A stretch of 64,000 bases of DNA from Hansfordia pulvinata (lineage: Eukaryota > Ascomycota > Sordariomycetes > Xylariales): the NCBI GenBank assembly GCA_006538405.1, contig BJKQ01000001.1:434001-498000 (forward strand), in the 5' to 3' direction. Under the pieces are notes generated by a model. The model was given only the letters and a program-made list of their open reading frames with translations, made no database searches and was not told the DNA's origin. Position 1 is the first letter of the stretch. Each line of letters starts with the position of its first letter. Below, in pieces: positions 33,101 through 43,342 of this stretch. A program made the translations under genes and the position numbers.

Positions 33101-34643
33101 AGCCTCGCTCCGAGATTCGTCACGCTTGTTACACAGGACGCACGCCCGGCGTGGCATGGCTGCTGCAGACGCCGGGGTCAGTGCCAGGCCTCCCGCTGCT
33201 GCTAGTCTCATGGCGCGGCCGACGTGGCCATAGAACGTGTCCAACGCGAACCGCTCTGCACCGTGGGCTCGCCGGACTCTCTCGGGTCCCAACTCCGGCC
33301 ATCTGGAAATACTCCGCCCCTCTTGTCGACGTTGAGAAGCTGTCGGCCCCATCACATCATGCTTTGCGTGGGCACTGCTTGGTCCCGGGCTTTGGACGTG
33401 GTTCAGACGGCCCCGTCGCGTTGGTTGTGGCACCAGGTCGCCCACCAGGCCAACCTGACCTCCAACGCAGTTTCAGCCGCCTTGATCTCCCGTGCCCCTC
33501 CACCCACCCACCATGATGATCATCCCATATCAAGCTGTCCTTGTCATGTGGGACACCGGCCGAGTCGGGCGCAGCACCAAACTGCCGCCGCGAGCCCTGC
33601 CAGGGGCGCCCGCCTCGCCTGTTTGCAACAGATCCATTGGGGGTCGTGTAAGACCAAGAAGCATTGGCGCGTATCGACGCATATTGGCTGGTGAGGCTTG
33701 CCCGCCTGGCTGGCCCCGTCCCAACTCACCCTGCAGCCCCTAGGTGCCATCCGCTTTCCGTGGGGCTGACCCGAGCCATGGGCGAGCCCTGTGCTGCATA
33801 TAAGACGGCGGTCATTCACTACCCAGTAGGTATTTTGCTTCTCTGCCTGGCGCCGGCTGCCTGCTGTCTGTTTGTGCGATTACTCGCGCCGCCGCCTCTC
33901 GTGCATCCTTACCCACCCGCCCTATCCTGGTAGGCTACGAGGAAAGCAAGCCCATCTACACAGCAAACTTCGTATCCGCCCAGAAGGGGCCTCTCGCACT
34001 GCCAGGGTCTTGGAGGCCTACCGGTAAATTGTTTGTTTGCCTGTCTGTTTGTTTTCCGCAGATCCCAAGTCTGCCCGCGACCTTTGGCGCTGCTGCCTGC
34101 TGCAAAGACCGTCACGTCCTCGCAGAGCCCCTCTTTCCACGCACCTGGTTCCTCTGGCTCGACTGCCGTCGTCGCCCGTCTCCGAGACTCTACCCCTTCG
34201 TGATATATCAGCCTGCCGCCACTGCAGTCCCGTGCAGCATTCCTGTCTTCTTCACCGTCCTCATTACTTCTCTCTTGTTTCATGTCACCTTCGCTATCAC
34301 TATCATATCAGCATTTCACTCTGTTGGTGGTAAAGCATCACCACAGCCAACTAGCGGGGCTACGAAAGAAGGTGTTTTGATCTGAACGACCCCGGCCCCC
34401 TGTTCTATTCATTCGGCGGCCCATCTAGCTTGCGAAGCGGTGTTCACAAGGTCAGTTGCACGACTTTGCCCTTGGGCGCATAAGAGTTTCCTACGTAGAA
34501 AACTCACCAGCGGTTTTTCGTCAACTGCTATCCATTTCCAGCCCATAAGAGTACCGCCACCATACTCAATCATATCCAGCTGACACATCAAAAACGCTGA
34601 TAGCCTAGCGAGTAGCACTGCTCTTCTCTTCACCTCTTCGATC
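30131..34643. other. Intergenic between divergent genes, about 4.5 kb
   Basis: Holds both promoters for the YVC1-like and AAA ATPase genes. TACTCGTA-type octamers at 30800-30807, 31418-31425 and 32227-32234 lie in its first half. The last 600 bp are pyrimidine-rich, as expected of a leader. No supported coding or RNA gene. Confidence 0.5.
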
Positions 34644-37600
34644 ATGGGGACTCAGGATGTCTCAGAGGTCCTGGAGACCACTCTTCGGGAGACTGATTTC
34701 CCTGTCACTGGAGACAGCAAGCAGCATATCACCCAGGAGAACTCATTGGCAACCGCACCGCAAATGCAAGACAAGCCCCGGACGTGTGACGAATCGGTCA
34801 AAGAAGCATCCAAGGACAAGAAGAAGATGAAGAAGAAGAAGAAACAGAGGAAGCTCAGGAGCAAGAAGTCCAAGAAAAGACAAGACTCCAGCGACAGCAG
34901 CTCTGAGTACGGCGACTCCAATGATAGCGGAGATGATTCAGACTCGCAGGCATCAGCGGACTTGGATAACGAGGCCTCGAAGCCACAGAAGAACAGGCAC
35001 GTCCAACGTAAGCGACAAGTGGCCACCAAAGACAAGAAGGGATTGGCCAGGGCAAAGAAGATGAACAAACAAAGAAAGCGTCGCGACTCTTCATCTGACG
35101 ACTCGTCGGAATCAGAGTCTTCAGAGTCGGAATCAGAGTCGGAATCGGATCAAAAGGCCAAACGCCCCCATTCTCGCAAAGGGCAGGGTAAGAAGCGTGC
35201 TATCACGGCTGAGGTCGAGAGCCTGCGACAGGAAACGGCTCAGCTTAAAGAGACGCTCCGCCAGTTATCCTTGCTCATTGCTGGCCAGAACCCGGCGATG
35301 ATGACGCAGGCCCAGACACAAGCCATAATGGCGCAGAACCAGCAGATGGTGGCATCGAACATCGCAGCTGCGGGCGCCCAATTCCAGCAGCCAGGATCTG
35401 GCCTCGCTCCCCCTCATCCGGCGGGCTTCCCCTCCCAAGGCCCTCATGTTTTCGGTAATTCGGGCGGTTCTGGAGCACCAGTCAACCCCGTCGGTCTCAA
35501 CGGCAGGGCACTGCCCGGGCAACTTGGGGATGTGCGGCCCCGGGGATCTAGCGGCCACGACGACAAGGACCACGCAGACAGCGACGGGGATCCTCGAGTG
35601 ATTCTGACAGCCAGGAAGAAGACGCAGTCCCGAAGCAGAAGCCTGCCGGCAACAACGGCACCCCTCTGCTTCAATACAAACGGGTTGACCAGGTGTGGGA
35701 CAATAAGATTCATAACTACCGCCTCAAGCCCAGCGCCAAACGTGATCCGGACTCTCATCTGGATGACTACGTGTTTCACGTTCGGCGTGTCATGGGCCTG
35801 GACAATAAGTACAAGTTCACTCTCGTCGATATCAAGAGCAAGGCTCTCCGAGAGGTTCTTCGCGACGTGATCGGCACGCCCGAAGGTGTGAGCTTGGTAG
35901 AAGATTCGCCCAGATTGAACCCCAACATGCTATTCTTGTGAGTCTTATCACGGGGGTTCGAAAGTAATCCGATGTCTCCCGCTAACCAGAGTCAAGGCAC
36001 CTTGACGAGTTCAAAAAGCATCGTTCCGGCCTGAAAAGGCTCAGTCCTACCGGCGCGACGCATAAGGAGCGTAAGAAGTCTCGACTGTGGAACGCAACCA
36101 AGATCAACCACCTCAAGGTCCTCCTGAAGTACCTCAACAAGGACTATGCGGAGACTAAGAAGAGGTAAGGTGGAACCTATGCACGCCCTTTGTCTCCATA
36201 GAGCCCACTGCTAATGTACCGAATAGCCTCTACCCCATGCTGGAGAACGGGTTGATCACGTTCGACTACCTATGGGCCCTGTGGAAGCCTGGCACCCTAG
36301 CATACGCTACGACCTACGGTGCGAGTGATCATCCTCGTGTCTTCAGAGTAGACCGAGCGGAATGCCACAGCAGCATGTTCAAGGGTCAATTCTACCACAT
36401 CACCGGCAAGGTAAGCTTCTTCTCAATCCAACCCAGTGCCTGTGTTGGAGCCGAGATACTCGCTTGCTGACTTGGTGCCTATTGTAGTACCTCGACTTTG
36501 ATGGCAAACAGTTTGGGTTCGGCAACATAGAAGAGGATATCCCAGAGTTCACTGGGTCGCGAAAGATCACCAGCCTCGATGTGTACCCGCTCAAGTATCA
36601 CAGGGACGAAGCCAAAGTACGCGAAACGCTGGTCGAGAGAGGGAAGAAGTTTGTGAGCCTCTGTGGGGTGAAATACAAGAGCCACCAGGGCCTGGCTTTC
36701 GTTAAGAAGAAGAAGGGCCAGATCGTGCGCGTCAACGTCAACGGTCGCATCATGGTCGATGCTAGCACACACCGACGCATCAACCCCAACTATTCCAACC
36801 CGATGGTCCGGCCTAGGAATCCGGACTCGGCCGAGGATAGTGATAGCGACGATGGTGGCTGCAGTGAGCATTCCGACGGCCAGGACAGCAACCAGACCCT
36901 TCAGAAGCTTGTCATGGTTACCAAGGTGTTCAAGGATGCAAAAGGCAACGTGTGCACTATGAAGGTTCCACAGGCAGTCACCGATGCGGACAGAAAACTC
37001 GCCGAGAGAAAAGCGGCCAATGGAGACCTGCAAGACATCAAGGTGACAGACGACGACGTCACCAAGGTAGACGATCCAGAGGGAGACTCCAGCGTCATCT
37101 CAAGCTTGTCTGACGACGACTACTTGATCGCCTCCCCAGTGGTGCTCGGTTTTGCCTTTGAGGAGAAGTTGTGGCTCGAGTTCACAGTATCGGGCGTCAA
37201 GGACATCATATGGAACGAGGATGCTTACGACTCCCTTGTCCTCGAGCCACAGACAAAGGATATCGTAAAGGTAGGCCTTATGATTCATTCATGCCCCTCT
37301 CGAACACCTCTCCCCTTGTGCGACCAGCTCCCACTCGCATCCGCATCCTGAGAGGCAGCCCTGACTGACAACAACCATGCAGGCTCTGGTAGAATCGCAC
37401 AAGTATCACGCAGCCGAGAGTATTGACGACTTCATCCAAGGTAAAGGTCGCGGACTGGTAGCTGTGCTCCACGGCCCTCCGGGAACCGGCAAGACGTTGA
37501 CAGCGGAGGGTATAAGCGAGCTTCTCAAGTGCCCGCTATATATGGTATCGGCAGGTGATCTGGGAACAGATTCGCACAACCTTGAGCTGCAGCTTGAGCG

Positions 37601-38339
37601 TATCCTCGACATCTGCCACACTTGGGGGGCCATTCTCTTGCTCGACGAGGCCGATGTCTTCCTCGAAAAGCGAGACATGCACGAAATTCACCGCAACGCC
37701 CTAGTCAGCATCTTCCTACGACAGCTGGAGTATTTTCAGGGTGAGAATGGCCTCGTCCCTTTCCGTGAACACTGCAACAGCCGTGCTGACACTCTTTCGA
37801 AGGTATTCTGTTCCTGACTACCAATCGAGTCGAGGTAAGTTGTCGCGGATTGCCGCCCCCTTCGTGTGCCCCCTCAGTCTTGCGAGATTGCTGTACTGAC
37901 ACTTCTGCAGACGTTCGACGAGGCCTTCCAGTCGCGTATCCACATAGCACTGCGATACGACGAACTGGAGGGCAAGGCAAAGAAAGCCATTTTCAAGATC
38001 TTCATAGAGCGGGTGCGGCGGCTGGAGATGACCGAAGGGGCAAAGAAGATCAAAAGCGGCAGCGGCACCGTGTCAGAAGAAGGAAGCGAAACAGGAACGA
38101 CGGTGCCGCCGGTGACTGCAGTGCCTTTCACAGAGGAGGATTATGACTCCTTGGCGCGAACACAGCTCAACGGGCGGCAGATCAAGAACACGGTACGCAC
38201 TGCCCAGGCGCTCGCGGTCAACAGAGGTGAAGCACTCGACATGCGACACCTCCGCGAAGTGCTTGATGTCTACAAGCGTTTCGAACGCGACCTCAAAGGA
38301 GGCCCAGGATACGAAAACGCTATGCGCAGCTACTTCTAA
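34644..38339 (+). CDS. AAA-type ATPase with long charged N-terminus
   Basis: Seven exons: 34644-35937, 35997-36164, 36227-36410, 36488-37270, 37383-37740, 37803-37834 and 37911-38339, about 1082 residues. The N-terminal 200 residues are Lys-rich (KKKMKKKKKQRK) and Ser/Asp/Glu-rich, followed by a coiled segment and a Gln/Gly/Pro linker. Then comes a long conserved middle region (SMFKGQFYHITGKYLDFDG) of the kind found in filamentous-fungal AAA proteins. The C-terminal AAA module has Walker A GPPGTGKT (about 841-848), Walker B LLLDEAD (about 892), sensor-1 FLTTNRVE and the arginine-containing FDEAFQSRIHIAL. Exon 6 is only 32 bp. One base is missing at 35586-35589; after it the frame continues SSSDSDSQEEDAVPK. 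It is probably a soluble or nuclear remodeller; substrate unknown. Confidence 0.88.
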
Positions 38340-39536
38340 GGGGGGCTGCAGGATCGGGATTGAGGGGTCGAGACCGAAAGAGGGGAGTTCGTTCATTGCG
38401 TGCTAGCTTCTATTCAGAATGGCCTGTGAGGCATAGACACGATACTCCCAGCCAGCCTGAAGCAGACGCGGTGTGGGCTTCGTGATATAAACAGCTTGCG
38501 GATGAATATGCTGGTGAGGCGCCCGATCAACAGCTGATCGCGGACATATGATTTGGCACATTGTCCGTCGATCGGCGATAACCTGACCATGAAAGATGCC
38601 GAAATAGGGGAAATAGCGTCAACAGTGCCCATAATGTACAGCGATGAAAGAAGGCTAGAGCGTTCAGTCACTAGACGGGGCGAGATCAAGATCAACAGAC
38701 AGTTATCGCTTCAAGTCTATTCAGGTCCCCTGTCTTGCGGCTATGTGACCTGCCTGTGCCGCGCGTCGCATATCTGTGCAATTTGACGAGTTTTGGGTGT
38801 GGAAGTGAGATACTATTACACGAGCCGGGGAAGGTATCTCACGGAGCACGCCGTATTCTCAAGGACACGCTATGCTCTTATACATATGGGCTGTCGAGAG
38901 CAAATCATCCCCTACATCTGTGGGGGTTTCTGCTGCTACAACTAGGTTGACGGCCTTGCTGCAGGGTCCATCCAGGACAATCAAGGCCTGGGTCGCGGGC
39001 GGAAGTCGCAGAGGCAGGCGAGAGCTCTAGCAGGTACGATGGCACTGAGTAAATCCTGCGGCGCCATCTCGTTACCTGTCCGCCAGCCTGCTGGTGTGGG
39101 ATATATACATGTATAGGTATACAGTGGCTCGTCGATCGTGCTGCTTGCTGGGGCGACAGCGCGCAGCGCGGCAGCGGCGCAGCTCGGTCATCCGTGACAC
39201 CAAGAAGACCAAGCCAGGTAGCCGTGTCAATGTGGGCGCACGCATGGCCGTCGTGGTGCCGCAAGGGGTGGCTGACGCACACAAGTGGGCAGCGCGTGGG
39301 TGAACGTCGGAAAGACGCCTGTCTTCCCCATCCACGTTGAGATCATGAAGTTCTCCTGGTCGTGCCGAGTTCGGCCGGGGGGTCATTCAGCGTCTGGCAG
39401 TCTGTCGAACCACATCAAGTCAAAGCATGGCGTGCCAAGGCCAGCAGAGGTATTGAGTGGCGGGCATCCCTCTCGACGACTCTTGCCCAGCCACAGGATG
39501 GCTGGGGAAAGGAGTTGAGAAGCCGGGGCAAGATCA
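38340..39536. other. Intergenic between convergent genes, 1.2 kb
   Basis: 3' flanks of the AAA ATPase and RPC31. Open frames are short and lack motifs. No repeat or RNA gene is seen. Confidence 0.55.
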
Positions 39537-40484
39537 TCAGAACTCCATGCCCGCGTCGCCGCCGCCTTCGTCGTCGCCTTCGCCGTCGGCACCGTCGTCA
39601 AAGTACTGCTCGGCGTTGTAGTCTCCGCCGTCCTCGTCGTCCTCGTAATCGTCGTCGTCCTCCTGCTCGGCCTCGGCCTCGGCGTCGTCCAGGTCGACCT
39701 CGCCGCCGGCGGCATCGCCACCGCCGCCCGCCGCGCCGGCCGGGTCGTCCGGGTCGAGCCCCTTCCCCGCGGCCTCGGCGATGCGGCGCTGGCGCTCCTC
39801 CTCGGACTCGGGGGCGCGGCGCTTGGCGCGTCGCGCGGCCTCGAGCATGCCGTCAAAGTCGGCGAAGGGGTCATCGTCTGGGGCGCCGCGCTTGGCGCCA
39901 CGGCGCGACGCGGCACCGCCGCCGCCGGCGCTGCTCCCCTGGCGGTGGCCGCCGCGGGGGCCGCCCTTGTCCTTGCCGAGGATGGTGGCGGCCAGCTCCT
40001 CCGGGTAGAAGGCCTCGACGAAGGAGGTGGGGGCGGCCTTGAGGTCGGGCAGGGTGCGGGTGTCGTCGACGAACTGGTGGCTGTACATGGGGACGGCAAG
40101 GAAGGGGTCGAGGGTGGCGCGGGTCTTGACGCCGAAGCGGGCGTTGATCTGGGACTGGCCGTACTGGCGGGGCACGGGGTCGGTGACCGAGGTGGACTTT
40201 GAGGCGGCGTCGACGTTGAGGTGGCGGTGGGTGTAGAGCGGCGTGGAGCGGAACGAGCGGCGTAGGGCGACAAAGGAGGCGACGGCGCGCGACTCGAAAG
40301 GCGTGAGGCCGGGCGCGGGCGGCGGCTTGTAGTACTTGGGGTACGTCTCGAGGGGCTCGTCGCGGATGGCGTTGTTCAGCTCTTGGTCCCAGCCGGGCAT
40401 GCCGGCCGGAGCGGCTCTGCCGCCTCCGCGGCCACCGCGACCACCGCGGCCCCCACGGCCTCCTCTCCCGCCGCGGCCAGACAT
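39537..40484 (-). CDS. RPC31: DNA-directed RNA polymerase III subunit RPC31 (RPC7)
   Basis: A single exon, 315 residues, unbroken. The N-terminus MSGRGGRGGRGG is a Gly/Arg repeat, followed by PGWDQELNNAI, the conserved YPKYYKPPPAPGLTPFE segment, and blocks such as YGQSQINARFGVK and PTSFVEAFYPEEL. The C-terminus is strongly acidic (EDDDDYEDDEDGGDYNAEQY), the hallmark of yeast C31. RPC31 forms the C82/C34/C31 subcomplex needed for initiation at tRNA and 5S genes in the nucleus. It is transcribed away from HSM3, with 696 bp between start codons. Third positions are almost all G or C, which creates long antisense frames that are not genes. Confidence 0.9.
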   Translation of the reverse strand: MSGRGGRGGRGGRGGRGGRGGGRAAPAGMPGWDQELNNAIRDEPLETYPKYYKPPPAPGLTPFESRAVASFVALRRSFRSTPLYTHRHLNVDAASKSTSVTDPVPRQYGQSQINARFGVKTRATLDPFLAVPMYSHQFVDDTRTLPDLKAAPTSFVEAFYPEELAATILGKDKGGPRGGHRQGSSAGGGGAASRRGAKRGAPDDDPFADFDGMLEAARRAKRRAPESEEERQRRIAEAAGKGLDPDDPAGAAGGGGDAAGGEVDLDDAEAEAEQEDDDDYEDDEDGGDYNAEQYFDDGADGEGDDEGGGDAGMEF

Positions 40485-41180
40485 GGCGGTGGGGTTGCAC
40501 TCGGGCGCAGGTTCCGCGAGGGGCTGCGAGGCGAGACTGCGACGGCTAAATGGGGTGCGAGTCGGAAACGGAGAAGACGATGCTCACAGAGGAGCCGGAT
40601 TCGACGGTGGGGTGCTGGATACCAGGGTCGAAGGAGACAATGGGTTGGTAGTGGGCGACGACGAGGTCGGCGATCTGCCGGCGCGTGGTGAGGATATTCG
40701 GGATAATTGGGGGAAGAGTGAGTCGCGACTGACGTCCGTCCGTCTCGACCAGAAATTTTGGCGGGGCTCCGAAGGGGACCAGCAGTGGGAGCGAGTAGCT
40801 TGTACATCGTACCCGTCGAGACGTCCGTCGGTATACCCACTGGCTGACTTGGCAGCGTAAAAACGGCATCTTCCGGTGGATATAAATGGTCTGACACCCA
40901 CAGACCCACATGAGCTCCAGGCACGCAGGGCCAAACGCGGCCTCCGTTTCTGACGTGCACCGCGGGGCAGATCCGTATTGCCCCTCGGCGTTGCGCATCG
41001 TAGGTATCCGTTCAGCATCATCGCATTTACCAGGCAGCTTCTGCTTTGGCCGTTCACAACCTCACCTCAGGACCGACGAGACGTCCACCGGATTGCGAGT
41101 TTCGGACGCACCTCTCGACATTCTCGCCCACGCCTGCGCTGGTACCCCCTCAAACCATCGCCTGCCGCCTGTGCCCCGGC
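40485..41180. promoter_or_regulatory. Divergent promoter region, RPC31 / HSM3
   Basis: 696 bp between the two start codons. No clear TATA box was found on either side, which is common for housekeeping genes. Open frames crossing it are not supported. Confidence 0.5.
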
Positions 41181-42336
41181 ATGAACCGCATAGCCGTCGC
41201 CATGGACTCCGACACCGTCCCCGTGACCGGCGTCGAGCTACTCGAGAAACATCTCGCCGAACTCTCAGAGGATCCCACGCTTCCGATAGCCGCCAAACTC
41301 TTTGACGATGTCGAACTCCAGTTGACTGGTACGTCCAAACTGCCACTCTTTCTCCTTGTCACTCCGCCTGTGTCACTCACGCGTCTGCAGAGGCCAACAC
41401 TCCGCCTCTGATTCCCCGCCTGTTACCAAGCATCACCAACGTCCTCAAGCAGTACCAGCAGGACCCGGCCGTTCTCTGCAGCCTGGCCATCAAGTTGCTC
41501 AGACCTCTCTCTTTGACCCAGGTTCTCTCTTTGGCCTCTGAGGACGCCATCATCCAGGCCATGCGCTCCCCCGCCCCTTCCGCCAACCTCCTGGCCATGA
41601 CCATTTTGCAGAAGGCTTCTGCCTCCCCGGCGACGTGGCCATTGTCGCAGTCATGACCAACATCGTCACGAATTTCATTACTCAGTGGCTTTCTGCTCCC
41701 CAGGTCGAGGTTGGCGAAAAGGGCTCCCGCGTCCTTGGCGACCTCCTCGATGTCGACTGCGATACTCGCCCTCCGGAGGGCATCTCTCACAACGGCAACG
41801 AGATTGCGGTCAGGAGGCCTCAGGGACAAGGCCTTCTTTGGAGGCGACTTTTCCACGACCGCGACGTATACGGGCTGATTTTGTCCCTGTGCAGCTCTGG
41901 CCCGCACCAACGCTCGCCCGCGGGCCTGAGTGACCAGCAGCTTTCTTTAGCCCAGGGCCGCATTCTACGGGTCCTGCCTCGCCTGGCCGCGCTCAACTTT
42001 TCCGCCGTCAACCAGACGGATTTTCCCGATCTGAACGAACGTTACGCCGGAATGCAAGGCCCCGCCGGCCTGCTCCAGTTCGCTGCTCTGCATATGATCG
42101 ACAATCAGGACCCCTTGATGCACCTAAGCCTCGTAGACTTCTTCGAGACTCTCATCAGCATCCAGCGCGTTACCCCCTTCTCGACCTACAAGCTCGACGC
42201 CTTGAAACAGCTCGTGCGAGAGGCAACTGTGCAAGACCAGGACCTTAAACAGAACCTGCTCAGTCTGCCAGAACGGACTGTCCCTGACGAAGCAGATGAG
42301 CTGCGCCGTTTCATTGCTCAGATCCTCCCATCTTAG
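41181..42336 (+). CDS. HSM3: HSM3-like 26S proteasome base assembly chaperone
   Basis: Two exons, 41181-41328 and 41391-42336 (donor GTACGT, acceptor TGCAG), about 364 residues. The protein is all-helical with repeated Leu-rich HEAT/ARM-like segments (LLEKHLAELS, LIPRLLPSITNVLKQY, LDALKQLVREATVQ) and the stretch GQGLLWRRLFHDRDVYGLIL characteristic of Hsm3/S5b chaperones. Yeast Hsm3 binds the C-terminus of Rpt1 and orders assembly of the proteasome base in the cytosol. A second in-frame ATG at 41202 has a stronger context (GTCGCCATGGAC) and may be the true start. One base is missing at 41625-41628; with it the sequence reads KASASPGDVAIVAVMTNIV. The coding frame is otherwise clean. Confidence 0.85.
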
Positions 42337-43342
42337 CCATAAGTTCAGGTCGTCACAAGATGAGTTCTTCTGGCTTGCTGCACAGAATTGCACGGAATTG
42401 CTCAGACACAATGGAATGACTACGACGTCAAATGCCGACGACCGGCTAGACGGTCGGTCGATACAAGGCTACAATCCAGCGTAGAGCTTCTTCTTCCAAG
42501 GCCTTCAATCCCCGGAGGTCATCGTCTAGGTCAACAGCAACTTCATATGACTCAAGGCAAGCCCAGACGTCTGGTTTCAATTCGAATCTCATCGGTACCC
42601 CTGTGTCGCCAGGTTTCCACCGAAACTAGAGATTTGTGGGAGCGGGCTCACATAGTGATGGACTACTGGTCTTATCGGCCAGCTGTGCTGTGTCATGAGG
42701 ATGCCTGAAACCAATCGCATCTCGGATCACAAGCTTAGTGTCCGGCGCACCCACCGCAAGCTGCTGGGTGCCCAACGCCTGCAATCGAAGAATACCATCG
42801 AGTGGCTCTTGACAACAGAGCTGCACGATAGGAGGCTCAGGAGAGACGATGCTGCTTTCTTGTCCCGCCATTCACGGGCATTGGTTCCGGATGGCATAAC
42901 CTCTTGAGCTGGTTGATCGTGGTCAGAGGGCGTCGTCACTAAGAATGCATAGCAAAAGCCGCAATAGTGCAGTCCATACTGGTCGTAAAGCAGACGCACA
43001 TTTCACACACGTCGTCGTCCGAAGCTTCACGGGTCGATTGTGATTCATTGGAAATGTCTTGGTAGACACATAGATCCTTTCCGCCTAAATGATGGGTTGG
43101 AAGGTATACAGTAACTGGCAAAAACAGGATAAAGACTGTCGCTGTCTTTCATGATCTTTTGTGTAGGCCGCCAGCAGTACATCCCTAACTCCAGGCCAGG
43201 CGGAAACCCCCTCCATGCCGTCGTCTTTTCTCTACATACGTCTGATATTTACTGCGTCCTGGCGGCTGTACCGTGATGATCCTACAGAGCTTGCATCGGG
43301 CCTCCCCACAGGGAACGGAGTCTAGGTAGTGAGCGTGGGCAA
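42337..43342. other. Intergenic between convergent genes, 1.0 kb
   Basis: 3' flanks of HSM3 and SEC7. Only short, motif-free open frames are present. Confidence 0.55.

Noticed and set aside
31458..33516. Several overlapping open frames in the YVC1/AAA gap
   Set aside because: No conserved motif, no consistent splice sites, and contradictory strands.
39362..40042. 226-codon Arg-rich frame antisense to RPC31
   Set aside because: It is the antisense shadow of the acidic and Ala-rich C-terminus of RPC31.
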